Source: Izhakiella capsodis (GTDB lineage: Bacteria > Pseudomonadota > Gammaproteobacteria > Enterobacterales > Enterobacteriaceae). From it: DNA of 64,000 nt. Each line of letters opens with the position of its first letter. The stretch's first letter is position 1. The notes beneath the pieces were generated by a model, which worked only from the letters and a program-made list of their open reading frames with translations, did no database searches and was not told the DNA's origin. A program made the position numbers and the translations under genes. Positions 17,756 to 27,590 of this stretch are shown here, in pieces. The stretch is from contig NZ_FOVC01000013.1 of NCBI RefSeq assembly GCF_900115045.1, positions 1 through 64,000 on the forward strand. Direction: 5' to 3'.

Positions 17756-18046
17756 GTGGAAACGAGAGAACCGATTGCCGAGTTACTCAGCAGCCTTGAA
17801 CAAATTGTCCTGAGTCACCAGCATAAAACGTTACCGGAAGCTGTTCATGTAACTGTAATGCCGGAACCCAAAAAGATCCGTGAGAGAAGCGGCATGGAAG
17901 TTGAACAATTTGCTTCGGCACTGGGAGTGAGCGTTTCCTCAGTGAGGCGCTGGGAATCACACGCCGCCCGTCCTTCCGGTTCGGCGCAGAAACTGCTGCA
18001 GCTGTTGCATACTAACCCCCTTCTTTATAAGCAGCTGGTCAGTTAA
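17756..18046 (+). CDS. yiaG: YiaG, HTH-domain transcriptional regulator
   Basis: A 96-residue protein, the same length as E. coli YiaG. It shares the N-terminal ELLSSLEQIV and the C-terminal helix-turn-helix (EVEQFASALGVSVSSVRRWESHAARPS, quoted in part: FASALGVSVSSVRRWE) and KLLQLLHTNPLL end. It resembles MqsA/HigA-type antitoxin DNA-binding domains, but no toxin gene is adjacent. The GTG start follows GAGGAG by seven bases. In E. coli the gene lies near glyS; here the secretion island begins directly after its stop. Confidence 0.88.
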   Translation: METREPIAELLSSLEQIVLSHQHKTLPEAVHVTVMPEPKKIRERSGMEVEQFASALGVSVSSVRRWESHAARPSGSAQKLLQLLHTNPLLYKQLVS

Positions 18047-19025
18047 TTCGATGCGACTACATCGCCTGGCGGCGCCCTTTTCAATATACCGGATCGTAAA
18101 TTATACGCACTAAAGATGTAGAACTCATAGCATAGTGTCACTTTTCACGGCATAAAGGATCGCATCTTTCTGACGTGGTAAGGACATCCTGATTCTAGTG
18201 ACAATGTTAGATTAAGAGTTAAGCCGGGTTAACTCTATTAAGACTGTAGTCGAAAAGCGTCTGCATCGCCGTGATGTTGCTGTTCAACTACTACAGCTGA
18301 TTGAACGTCAGGATTAACGATTTACGCACCGCTCTCGTCACGGGATAAAGTGCGTCCGCCTTCGCCGTGGTCAGGATCATAACCTTCGCGATATTAAAAA
18401 CATCGTGAGGTGGCAATTGACGCGAAAAATTGCCGGGGTCTGCTATACCCACAACCACAACCACAACCACAACTTGGGCCGGGACTAACACCTTGTTCCT
18501 GGTGTGGTGACGCTGTAGAAATTTTAACGTGGCCCAGAATTCTCAACCCTCTCTAATATTTCCCAAACCGAACTGACCTCTGTTATGGGGATCTGACAAC
18601 CTTCTGTTGCCTGCATGGAGCAGGTTAACAAGTATTCTGAATTCTCAGCGCTCAAATGCTTTGTAACACCATTAGGTGGAGAATTAAGCCTGAAAATAAC
18701 TCTGCCGACGGGTAAAAGGGAACATTTCATATTTATTAAAACAGAACAAAATTAATCATTGACACTATTACACGTCTTAAGGATCGGCGATCGCTATAGT
18801 GTTAAGACCTGAACCTGAACCTGAACTCGCCTCGATGATCTTCTGCTTCAATGGGCGATCTGACTGCAGCATCCCTCCATACTCAGCACCGCAGGCTTTC
18901 GCGCCATAGTTATGTTGTAAACAGGGTGTTATTAAGCCTCTTTTTAATGTAGCAAGACCCGGCTTGTTGGTGCTGATCGATATTAAATGAGCGTTAATTG
19001 ATATAACTTGCAATCAAAATGGTTA
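18047..19025. other. Island left margin, no intact gene
   Basis: About 1 kb without a supported gene. Two hexamer tandem repeats stand out: CCACAA four times at 18449-18472 and CCTGAA three times near 18808-18825. Minus-strand frames at 18291-18491 and 18524-18730 read as short protein-like scraps of no known family. The sequence looks like eroded DNA at an insertion boundary. Confidence 0.5.
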
Positions 19026-22000
19026 ATGTTTTCTTCATCCAAAAGAACCGTTCCCCTCACTCAGAGATATACGCTTATGCCCGGTGGCATCGTAAACCAT
19101 CCTTCCTACAATCCAGTCATCAGCCATGATGTGGATGATGATATTGCTCAGGAAAGCAGTGATTCATCCATACGGTCATCTGTGCGGTCAGTTAAAAACA
19201 GTGCGCAGATGTTCTCCATGTCCAAAAGTCAAATACTTGATTTTTTTTCCGGGAGGTGCTCAAGCTTCGTAAAATATTTCACAGGTTATGTCAACGATGA
19301 TGAGCAACCCGCAGCGACGGAAGTTTATGCGACAGGTGAGGTTCTGCGCCGCGATGCGGAGGCATACCTGGAGGAGATAGCACTCAGGGACACGCGCGAA
19401 GAAGAGCCCGTGCCACATGGATGGAAAGGCCCCTCCTGAAGCGTTCCTTGATCGGGGCCGGTATTCTGAGCGCCCTGGGGGTCACTGTATCTAAGTACTC
19501 CACTACCCGAAGCACACCAACCGGAGCCGGGGCAGACTCACCGTCCTCTCCATCTGCACCGGCAGCTCTTGTAGAAATAGACGACGACAATGGCGTAAGT
19601 CCTGAGAGGCTGCCGGAACGTGATGTTAGTTATGGGGATTATCCGAAAGAGGTGGGCCGCCATCGGCGACATCTTCTGTCGCGATCCCCTTATAATAGGA
19701 AGGCACACGAAGAAAGCCATGTTAAAACTCATCTCCATCGTGCGGATGAACGTGTAAATAGGCTGCTTTATCGTGAGGGCATAACAGAAAACGAGATAAT
19801 TGCACCATAGGGAAAAAATGCTCTATTTTGCCTCTGCCTATCTCTTTGATGGCGACAGAGGTTCTGTGGAGCAGGACTACAGGTTGAAATCGTTGGCACG
19901 GGCAATACTTTCGGGGCGCGGTCTGTATGGTGGGGAAAAGGATGAAGATATTTCCAGTGAACAGGCCAGTAATGTCATTCGTCATTGGGTGTTTGAAAAT
20001 ATCCTTCGAAATAGTCCTGAAAAATATATTGAAAGTAAAATTAAGGAGGATAAATCTAAAAGCTATACCATCGAAGATATCAGGGGCATGTTGCCGATGG
20101 ACAAGTTACCTGATATCAAAGGCTTTCGTCCTGTCAGGCTGACGGCCGCTGAGCGCACAGAATTGAGTAAAATATGGAAAAAACGCATGATGGAGCAAAT
20201 GTCCTTCCTTGCGTTCAGTAACGCCCAGGTTAAAAAAATGCCATTAAATGGTTATGCATTTGCGAATCTGTATGCAGGCGCTCGCTTTCTTAAAGAGACC
20301 GTAGGAGATAACTTTACTTTTGATGAGGCTATGTTAACGGGTGAGGAAATGTGGGCGTCAGCTGCAACAGAGGGTATTTCAGAGAGTGAGATGAGGTTCT
20401 ATCTTGCACCCGCGCTTTATTCTTCCGCAACTGAAAAAGGTAACATAAACCAAGACGCTAATGACCTTTATATTTAAACAGATATCTGCAGTACCACCAT
20501 AAAGCCAGTGAAATAAAGAAGGATATCGAAATAAAAATCAACAATTATCTTTCAGCAGCTAAAGCGTGGCGCAGTAAAGGAGAAATTGCCGATGAGATTA
20601 TTTCAAAATGCCCTTCTCTTACTCTTGGATTGGTCGACCGGGCTGATATTTTGCGTACTCCAGCAGAGCAAAGAGAAAAGGGAGAGGAGTATGCCAGGCA
20701 AAGGTATCTGAATGGCATCGCTAAACCCTGTAAAAAAGCACCGGATAGTTTAGATAATGAATACCGTAGGCTGGTAGCCAATAAAGCTGATAGTTTTTTT
20801 GAAGTTGATAAATATATTATTCTAGCGGCAATCAGGTCATTACCGGAAAATGAAAGGTTATTTATCCAGTCAGCAGATAAAGAGATCTATCCTGCAAACG
20901 CTTTTATAGATCTGTATCAGGAGAAATCACGCTTTGTGCCGCCCAGGCATTTTTTGGAGAAAACGGATATCTTTGCCGTAAAACTGTATAGAGAAGAGAG
21001 AATTTATGCCCTTAAATCTGGGAAAGAAATGAATGATGGTTACAAGATTATCAGGGTGGACAGGGATGTTAAACGATATGTTACTAACGGATTGTTTGGT
21101 GACGCTCTTACTGGATACAAAATTAACTGGGATAATGATTATGAATTAAGTCATCTACTCAAATTGAAATCGATGTTAATAGTGCTGCCTGGCCGAGTAG
21201 TGGAGAATTTAGCAGTATAATAAGTGAATCAGTAGGTAAAATTCATCGTGATAATTTATATAATGTACTGTACATAGAAGGAAACGATAAGTCTGATATA
21301 CAGCAAGTATGGAGTTTAGCGAAGAGTTTAATACCTTTTCATGACTGTGTTAAAGAAATCATGAAAGAAAACTCGGAGCGCGTAGCTGCATGTGTTCTTG
21401 ATGTCATTGCATTAGTGCCCGCTGTAGGTCAGGCTGTGGGTCTGAGCGCAAAGTTTGGCAAGGGACTCGCTCTTGGGCTTAACAGTGGCGTGCGTATCGC
21501 GGGCAGGAAAGGCATTAAGTCCTCGGCCAGGGCTCTCGCTGAGAGGATTAAATTGCCAACAACCGCTGAGCTGGCGTCGCTGGGAAAAAACACGCTGAGA
21601 TCAATGGATCCCGGTCTTGAACTCGTAGCGGGTTTCAGTAAAACGCTTGGCAATAGCGTCGTCAAACTTCTGTCCGGAGAAAACAAAAACGCCGCTCTGG
21701 TGAATAAGATAGCCTCTTCGGTTCAGTTGAACCGGTTGCCGGAAATACTAAAAGATGAAATTCAGATGCTCAAACTTTCCCACACAGAAGTTAAAGTTCC
21801 CACCGTGAAAATTAGCGAAATTCACGGTGAGCCAGTTTACGTGCGCGTGAACCCAGAAACAGGGGAACGTTATGGGCGGCGGTATATCAAAAATGAGCCA
21901 GGTGAGCTCATCGAACTGAGCAACAGAGCAGAAAAAGTGAAATACCCTGAAACCCGCGTCAAAGGCCTGGAGAGATGGAGATCCTTTGATCATGAAGAGT

Positions 22001-23282
22001 TAACATTAAAAGAAGTAACCTCCCATCACTCAGGGTTTAGTACAACGCTTGATTCAAGCGGAAAAATTACATGAAAGCTCTACCTGATAAGAGAAGATAC
22101 AGGCATCCCCGTTACAGAAATTTATCGCGATAAATACTATTCTGCAGGAAGCAAAGATAATACAGTGATTCTGGAGAAAGAGGCTGGCAGCCGTAAATTC
22201 GAGGTTATTGATCGTATTTCAGATAAAGAATTAAGTCAGTCAATGTACCTTGATAACACTTGGTGCCTGCCCGGTGTGTTCGGTCGACGACTATTAGTCA
22301 ATCCAGGGGTTGAATGCGCAGGGAGTCCTTCTTTTAGTGATGAAACAGTCGTTTATCGATATAATGTTTTATTAGATGGAGAAGCAAAAGCAAAAAACTT
22401 TGATGTCAAAATTAAAGGATTAGGTGGTATGGATACTGGCCATCGTTTACATGTCAAAAAAAAATATTGATGATCTTATGTTTTATGAAAAATGGGGATG
22501 TTAGCTTAACACAGAATCCTATTGAAGCAACTAAATATGACAAGCTTTTTGCCGACAAAGATATTTTTGTTTCTGAATCTGAGCGTGTCTTTACTGATCA
22601 GTCTGATATCGGAGCGAGTGGATCTATACTTACCAAAAATGAAAAGCTTGCTATCAGGCGCTGGACGGCAATTGACGATGAAATTGATATTAAATCTTTT
22701 AGTGATGGCATGAGACAATTAAAGACAATTGGAGTGAGTGATAAGAATTATGAACTCAATATGAAACTGGACCATCCTGGAACTCTTAATGAGGATGAAA
22801 GGAATATGGTCAGAATTCTCGATTCAGCATTAAACAAATTACCCTCCCAACATGGAGATTTCGTCAGAATTTCAGAATATAGTGAAAGCATTACACCATG
22901 GGACGTTAATATAAGACCGAAAGATATAGTGACTAATTATCCTCGCTATATGAGTGTGTCCTCAACAACCGATTATCTTGAGCAGGGAGGTGTTAGCCCT
23001 TTACCGACGAAGACTTATGTTTATTACAAATTCGAAGATACGGAATCATCAAAGCCTCTGCTAAAAGGAGCTGCATCTCTTAATGAAGACCTGGAGAACC
23101 TTTACCAGCGTGATATGACTTTTGAGGTTAAACATATTGCGATTTCTGATGCAGTAACCCCTGAATTTGATACTCCTTTTGTACCCAGGAGGATAGTCGT
23201 TGTCCTTAAAGAGGCCCCACTTCCTGCAGACAGAATCGCGAAGAATATACATACCGGAGAAGAGGTCATGATCCTGATGTGA
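19026..23282 (+). pseudogene. Decayed large toxin/effector-like gene (about 1,400 codons)
   Basis: Seven consecutive open frames on one strand join into one continuous protein only if several lesions are repaired: shifts near 19421-19439, 19805, 20472, 21170, 22459 (A9 run) and 22490 (A5 run), plus an in-frame TGA at 22072-22074. Joined text is smooth across each site, for example QQVWSLAKSLIPFHDC running into VKEIMKENSERV. The middle (about 21400-21700) is a Gly/Ala-rich hydrophobic segment (DVIALVPAVGQAVG) as in large pore-forming or dermonecrotic toxins. The C-terminal piece has a faint ADP-ribosyltransferase look: Arg in GDFVRISEY, YMSVSSTTD, and a final GEEVMIL. This is weak and unconfirmed. 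It was probably a secreted toxin, now inactive. Confidence 0.7.
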
Positions 23283-23300
23283 TTTTCGCCAGAGTTTCAA

Positions 23301-23327
23301 CATGGTCTGGATGCGTTTCAGACCATG
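23301..23327. repeat. 9-bp inverted repeat, likely left-end hairpin of the IS remnant
   Basis: CATGGTCTG and CAGACCATG are perfect complements around a 9-base loop, placed just outside the tnpA stop codon. This is where an IS605-type left-end hairpin is expected. It could also act as a weak terminator for the pseudogene. Confidence 0.6.
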
Positions 23328-23334
23328 AATAGAC

Positions 23335-23553
23335 TCAGAGGTGAGATGAAACTATCTGACTGAGCGCATACGCTTTGAGCGTTTCTATTGTGGCACCACC
23401 TGCGCGACAGGCAAAGTAAGAGCGAGACCGCAGCAGCCCGGTTTTGCTCTGCATCCGCAAATGGGTATTTTCCTGACGGAGCAGGCGTGACGATACCGAT
23501 TTTAAATTAATGGTCATCACGCTGACAGCTAGCTTTAGCGAATACGCTATCAG
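23335..23553 (-). pseudogene. tnpA fragment, IS200/IS605 Y1 transposase C-terminus
   Basis: The minus-strand frame reads TINLKSVSSRLLRQE, then LLRSRSYFACRAGGATIETLKAYALSQ. This corresponds to the conserved C-terminal block of HUH/Y1 transposases (NLKTVSSRL, LWSRSYF, GGA, then the helix with the catalytic tyrosine; here the Tyr in KAYALSQ). The HUH histidine pair and the N-terminus are absent. Confidence 0.7.
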
Positions 23554-23616
23554 CAAATGGACCTGATCTCATTCGCCCCCCAGCTTTGCTGCAACCGAAC
23601 CAAAAGCATCACGTAG

Positions 23617-24105
23617 CTGAGCGATCATCTGCCCGTCAAACAGCTTACGACGGTACTCCAACGGGTATCCAACGCCTGCGCTGATTTCCAGCATAAACTC
23701 TCACGTACAATTGTTGACGAAAACCAGGCGGTAATTGTAGAGACGTTGAAATCGGCAAATATGAGGAAGAATCACCATCTGGCACGAGCAACAGGCGATG
23801 CTGGATGGCGCGGATTTATCTCAAAGCTGGAATACAAAGCGACAGAAAGAGGTGTTCATGTGGTGAAACAGGATCAAGGGTTCGTCAGCCCGAAAACCTG
23901 TCACAGCTGTGATCACAAAATGCTGGAAATGGCACTGAACAAGCGTATAAGGCAATGTCCCGAATGCGGAGTTGAACATGACCACGATATCAGTGCGGCG
24001 CGCGATATCCGACAGAAGGGGATACTGGCATTACAGGCGGCGGGTTTCGTCGTCTCTGCCCATAGAGCCCAGCGTAAATCCTTCACAAAGACGGTTGCGG
24101 CCTGA
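23617..24105 (+). pseudogene. tnpB fragment, RNA-guided nuclease family C-terminal part
   Basis: About 162 codons in one frame. It keeps the RuvC-II glutamate region (VIVETLKSANMRKN), the bridge text GWRGFISKLEYKA, the zinc finger CHSCDHK...CPECG, and the RuvC-III aspartate in HDHDISAARDI. The N-terminal half, including the RuvC-I aspartate, is missing and a stop lies directly upstream at 23614, so it cannot be an active TnpB. Confidence 0.85.
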
Positions 24106-24119
24106 GAAGTGAGAGGAAG

Positions 24120-24139
24120 CCTCGTCGTTTACGGCGGGG
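24120..24139 (+). repeat. Right-end hairpin of the IS remnant
   Basis: CCTCGTCG pairs with CGGCGGGG (two G-T pairs) across loop TTTA, directly after tnpB. In intact elements this region forms the right end and also the 3' part of the guide (omega) RNA. Confidence 0.6.
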
Positions 24140-24150
24140 AGCAGTCACAT

Positions 24151-24482
24151 GAGCCTTATATTCAATGCAATATGTGATTTTTGATGAAAGCATCAATGAT
24201 ATTCTTATAAAACACAACTGAACATAAAACTTATTTTCTCCAATTGTAAGTGTATAGGTGGGTGAGATATCTCACTGTTTATGTGTAACTCACTCCTCAG
24301 CCACATTCATCGATGGGGATTACTCTGATATCCATAAGTGATAAAAGTTAAATTTAAACTATTAAAATGAACTGGTCAGGTATGTTGTTAATTTCGACCT
24401 TACTCTTTCTTGAGTATTACCTGCCTCGTTCTCACTTGCCATCGTCTTTAAGTCTGTGTAAAGACGTAGGGACCGAACTCAT
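24151..24482. other. Gap between the IS remnant and the needle operon end
   Basis: About 330 bases with no gene seen. A perfect 8-bp inverted repeat, CGTCTTTA and TAAAGACG with an 8-base loop, is at 24443-24466, just past the last frame of the leftward operon. It lacks a T run, so only a weak terminator call is possible. Confidence 0.5.
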
Positions 24483-24662
24483 TCACAAAATACGTGCAAT
24501 AAAAATATGAGCAAGTGATGTAGAAAATGCTGCGGCCTGCGCGGCAGCGAGAATGGGCAGACCTTTCAGATTGTAAACTAATGATGCCAGTGCAATTATA
24601 GAGCCAGCGGTAATTAAAAAATTTAAAGAGTCAACGCAAGAATAAATCAATTTAAGAATCAC
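24483..24662 (-). CDS. Small hydrophobic protein, last frame of the needle operon
   Basis: A 59-codon frame begins with GTG overlapping the stop of the previous gene as GTGA, the usual sign of translational coupling. The product has two hydrophobic segments, about residues 14-30 (LNFLITAGSIIALASLV) and 35-58 (an Ala-rich run ending AHIFIARIL), joined by a short YNLKG turn, so it should be a two-pass inner-membrane protein. I do not recognise a family, and Salmonella SPI-1 has no known gene in this position after orgC. The coupling and lack of stop codons support a real gene, though chance cannot be excluded at this length. Confidence 0.5.
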   Translation of the reverse strand: MILKLIYSCVDSLNFLITAGSIIALASLVYNLKGLPILAAAQAAAFSTSLAHIFIARIL

Positions 24663-25009
24663 TCGCTTTGATCAACATCCTTTGACAGCATCTGATTGTA
24701 TAGCATGTTAAGATCAAATAGCTGTGAAGTGAATTTATCAAGTGTGCTTTCGGTGTAATTCTTATATTTTCCATCTTCTCTAAGGTTGATGTCGGCATAC
24801 GTAAATGCATTAATCATTTTTTGCAGAGTGATACTTCTTTTGTCTGGCGAAAGCTGTTTGATCTGTTTCAATAAGTCATTAAGCGAACAGTGAGGTTGAT
24901 ATTTTTCAATATAGTTTAATACTTTATCATTAAAATTTGGATCTGATTGATCACTTTTGCTATATGACTGCAAGTGATGAATAACAGCGATACCATTGAT
25001 ATTAGTCAT
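24659..25009 (-). CDS. OrgC-like type III secretion protein
   Basis: A 116-residue, mostly helical protein after OrgB, the place of orgC in SPI-1. Residues 30-75 are leucine-rich helices (LNYIEKYQPHCSLNDLLKQ) and the end is acidic. Salmonella OrgC is longer (about 150 residues), is secreted and promotes needle polymerisation. The similarity here is chiefly position and general character, so the symbol is left blank. The start overlaps the orgB end by 8 bases. Confidence 0.5.
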   Translation of the reverse strand: MTNINGIAVIHHLQSYSKSDQSDPNFNDKVLNYIEKYQPHCSLNDLLKQIKQLSPDKRSITLQKMINAFTYADINLREDGKYKNYTESTLDKFTSQLFDLNMLYNQMLSKDVDQSE

Positions 25010-25676
25010 ACTTATTTTCCAATTTATTAAGGGTTGCAGATAACTGGTTGCTCATATCTGTCAGTTTTCTGGCGATATCCCGCAGTACTTCGGCGCTGAG
25101 ACTTTTAATTGCGTCATCTAACGATATGACATTCTCTTCAGCATGTTGCAACCATTGCTGACAGAGCGAATCACTGGGAAAGCGAATGACGTCCTTATCG
25201 CTCTCGACGGTAATATGATTATCGTCAGTATACTGATAGTTTAATGTATCAGCTCCGTCCGGCAATTTTACGGAGGAGGGAATAGTAATATAGAGAGGTT
25301 TTTGAAGACCGCACTGCTCCTGCAGTTGATGGATAATGCGGTTTACAATTATTGGATCATTTAACGATTTATTTATGGCTTTAATAACATGCTGTTGGAA
25401 TTGTTCCTGACGTTGATTCTGCTTCTGCTGATATTCATCTATCATCGTCACCAGTTGGGAAAAGAACAACTGAAAACCAGCCTCGAAACCTTGTTTCTCA
25501 CATTTCTTTCGCAGGTCAATAATTTGTAATTCATTTTCTGCATTAATTTCTCTACAGCGACTTAAAGTGCGTTCCAGCGCTTGAGCCATTCGCTGATAGC
25601 GAGTGCGCTCACCTGTTTTGATTATCACCTGATGGTGTAAGTCCTGGGGTAACTTATCAATAGTAATTGTGCGCAT
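25002..25676 (-). CDS. orgB: Type III secretion stator OrgB (SctL)
   Basis: OrgB links the ATPase InvC to the sorting platform and controls its activity, acting as a dimer in the cytoplasm. The 224-residue product is close in length to Salmonella OrgB (226). It has a long Gln/Arg-rich N-terminal helix (about 25-120) and a C-terminal mixed domain (LYITIPSSVKLP, then VESDKDVIRFPSDSL), which is the arrangement of SctL/FliH proteins. It overlaps orgA by 20 bases and the OrgC-like gene by 8, so all are in one message. Confidence 0.85.
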   Translation of the reverse strand: MRTITIDKLPQDLHHQVIIKTGERTRYQRMAQALERTLSRCREINAENELQIIDLRKKCEKQGFEAGFQLFFSQLVTMIDEYQQKQNQRQEQFQQHVIKAINKSLNDPIIVNRIIHQLQEQCGLQKPLYITIPSSVKLPDGADTLNYQYTDDNHITVESDKDVIRFPSDSLCQQWLQHAEENVISLDDAIKSLSAEVLRDIARKLTDMSNQLSATLNKLENKYD

Positions 25677-26211
25677 ACACCAAAGCCATTCTTAGTAAAT
25701 TAATATGATTTAGCGTTTTGGGGGCGGGAAACTGAGGAAGCTTCATCCCGGAAGGAAAGTGCAACAAAAAACGTTGACGAAGCGCGACAGGTAGTTCAGG
25801 GAACTGCCCAAGAATAAATGTTATGCCGAAAGAAACTGTGTCTGGGCTGGTAAATGCGTCATCCAGGGTTATCTGATGTAGTAAGGGGAGAGAGATAAAT
25901 GCCAATAGACGCGGATCTGACATTATCACTGCGCCTTGTTTAGGTAGATGGTTTCTCAACAGGTAACCACCAATTAAATGGGCAGTTGCCGGGATCAGAT
26001 GCCACTGAGCGATCAACTGCGATAACATAGTGTCGATGGGCTGCCATGCATTGGGTAGGTTACTGAGCTTGAGATGTTTTAATAGCCACCAGTTAATCAG
26101 CGTGCCTTCCCATATATCATCTTTCAGAAATGTTTCTGGCAAGTAGCTTTCGTGCGTATAGTACGCTGGGGCATATAAAATGGTCATTATACGCTGCTCT
26201 ACTTCAATCAT
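25657..26211 (-). CDS. orgA: Type III secretion sorting-platform protein OrgA (SctK)
   Basis: OrgA forms part of the cytoplasmic pods of the sorting platform and joins SpaO to the inner ring. The 184-residue protein (Salmonella 199) has the family look: an N-terminal tract with YAPAYYTHESYLP, the middle LIAQWHLIPATAHLIGGYLLR, and the C-terminal LRQRFLLHFPSGMKLPQFP. The start overlaps the prgK stop by 4 bases (ATGA), and the end overlaps orgB. Confidence 0.83.
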   Translation of the reverse strand: MIEVEQRIMTILYAPAYYTHESYLPETFLKDDIWEGTLINWWLLKHLKLSNLPNAWQPIDTMLSQLIAQWHLIPATAHLIGGYLLRNHLPKQGAVIMSDPRLLAFISLPLLHQITLDDAFTSPDTVSFGITFILGQFPELPVALRQRFLLHFPSGMKLPQFPAPKTLNHINLLRMALVYAHNYY

Positions 26212-26975
26212 AATTCGATCGGCTCCTCATCCTCCTGGATTAATGTCTTTTGCTTGTTCTCTGGAGATTGAAACTTGAACTTGTATAATATATAGCCCGC
26301 CGCAAAAGCGAGGCACAGAACTAAGCCGAATATAATAGATGTCCACAGAACAGAGATAGGGGTTGATAGTTGAGTTGGGGGAGCATACTGAATCTTCGGT
26401 GCTGGAAACAGCACTACTGAAATATTATCATAGCGCACATCATTAAAACTGTTTTTGATTAATGATTTAACTTGCGAGATAAACAGGTCATCATCAATAT
26501 GTCCCTCATAAGTAATAAGGACTCCCACGTGGGTTTCAGGTTTTTGATAGGTGGTATCATCGTTAAAAGGAAGGTAGCTGACATTAACGCTGACATTGGC
26601 TACCTGAGAAATCATTCGTAAAGATTGTTCAAGCCGCTGCTCTTGCAGAGAGAGAACCCGAGCCTGCTCAGAGCCAGGAGATGCCACCATAGAATTGGTT
26701 GGAAATGCTTGCGCTATTTGTACTTCAGCTGCCCAGGGCAGCTGATATTGATTAATGATGGAAAGCGCGGCCGTATCTTCCGATTTATTTACTGTGACTG
26801 TATAGCCCTCTTTGAAAGAGCCATCTTTCTGAGCCACAATATTATTTCTTTGCAGTACAGAAAGTACCTGATTAGCTTGCTGCTGAGTCAGATGAGATAA
26901 TAATGTCTCATCGTGACAGGCGCAGAGTATCAAGCTAAACAATGTTACAATCAGTGGGCGCGAATGCTTATACAT
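26208..26975 (-). CDS. prgK: Type III secretion inner-ring lipoprotein PrgK (SctJ)
   Basis: PrgK makes the inner-membrane ring together with PrgH. The 255-residue protein (Salmonella 252) has a signal peptide with the acylation cysteine at about residue 20 (LILCAC). Two ring-building domains follow, with the typical LTQQQANQVLSVLQRNNI and VSVNVSYLPFNDD...HVGVLITYEG, and a single membrane helix near residues 208-232 ahead of a short cytoplasmic tail. Overlaps with orgA and close spacing to prgJ (2 bases) show operon structure. Confidence 0.93.
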   Translation of the reverse strand: MYKHSRPLIVTLFSLILCACHDETLLSHLTQQQANQVLSVLQRNNIVAQKDGSFKEGYTVTVNKSEDTAALSIINQYQLPWAAEVQIAQAFPTNSMVASPGSEQARVLSLQEQRLEQSLRMISQVANVSVNVSYLPFNDDTTYQKPETHVGVLITYEGHIDDDLFISQVKSLIKNSFNDVRYDNISVVLFPAPKIQYAPPTQLSTPISVLWTSIIFGLVLCLAFAAGYILYKFKFQSPENKQKTLIQEDEEPIEL

Positions 26976-26977
26976 AA

Positions 26978-27298
26978 TTATTGCGACTTTTCCAGTGTTT
27001 CAACCGTGCTTACGCCTTTACGCATCACCGAACTTACTAAGGAAACATAATTGCTGTATTCACCGATATAACTTTGTAGCTTAACCAGTGCCCCCGGATC
27101 GCTGGTAAATTGAGCTTGACTAAGGGTGTTAATCACATCTTTAAAATGTGAGTCCGTCGCACTGAGTTTATTGAATGTGCTGGACACCAGATTATTGAAA
27201 CTTTGATCGTGAACCATGACGGATGAGTCATTCTCTGGTTCGATATTGTCTGGTGTCAGTTTGGTCAGTGCCGATAACGCATTAATTACCTGGCTCAT
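26978..27298 (-). CDS. prgJ: Type III secretion inner rod PrgJ (SctI)
   Basis: PrgJ forms the inner rod at the needle base and is itself secreted. The 106-residue protein (Salmonella 101) has no signal peptide and ends with the conserved helix seen in SctI proteins (ALVKLQSYIGEYSNYVSLVS and RKGVSTVETLEKSQ). It lies between prgI and prgK with small gaps. Its substrate class matches the needle and rod proteins handled before the switch to effectors. Confidence 0.9.
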   Translation of the reverse strand: MSQVINALSALTKLTPDNIEPENDSSVMVHDQSFNNLVSSTFNKLSATDSHFKDVINTLSQAQFTSDPGALVKLQSYIGEYSNYVSLVSSVMRKGVSTVETLEKSQ

Positions 27299-27320
27299 TA
27301 TTTCTCCACGTCGTTAGTTT

Positions 27321-27590
27321 TTATCGGAAGTTTTGAATAATAGTTGCGCCGATACTTGAATAGGCTTTAATGGTGCTACTCTGCGCATTACGGAACAACG
27401 TATACTCCTGCAGACAGGCCTGATATTTAGCCAGTTTCGTGGGATCTGAAGGGTCATTCTCCATGTCTGTAAGAGCCGATTTAAGGTTGCCCATCATAGT
27501 AACAGCGCCTGTTTCGAAATTAGCTGACACGTCACCCAAATAATAACCATCTCCAGTTGCTGATGTAGTTGCATTTAGTATGCTAGACAT
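27321..27590 (-). CDS. prgI: Type III secretion needle subunit PrgI (SctF)
   Basis: PrgI polymerises into the extracellular needle. The 89-residue protein (Salmonella 80) keeps the central DPSDPTKLAKYQACLQEY, corresponding to the P-(S/D)-D-P turn of needle proteins, and the C-terminal LFRNAQSSTIKAYSSIGATIIQNFR, whose last residues IIQNFR are the same as in Salmonella PrgI. The extra residues are in the N-terminal part. The start overlaps the prgH stop by 8 bases. Confidence 0.96.
   Translation of the reverse strand: MSSILNATTSATGDGYYLGDVSANFETGAVTMMGNLKSALTDMENDPSDPTKLAKYQACLQEYTLFRNAQSSTIKAYSSIGATIIQNFR

Larger units (their letters stand above)
23295..24150. mobile_element. IS200/IS605-family remnant with divergent tnpA and tnpB ends
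   Basis: The C-terminal part of a Y1 transposase (minus strand) and of a TnpB (plus strand) face away from each other, the layout of the IS605 group. The N-terminal parts of both genes are missing, so an internal deletion has occurred. A left hairpin at 23301-23327 and a right hairpin at 24120-24139 fit the subterminal stem-loops that such elements use in place of terminal inverted repeats. Exact ends were not fixed. Confidence 0.75.

Noticed and set aside
23700..24150. CRISPR or other array
   Set aside because: No regular repeat-spacer pattern anywhere in the window; the only nuclease-like text is the TnpB remnant.
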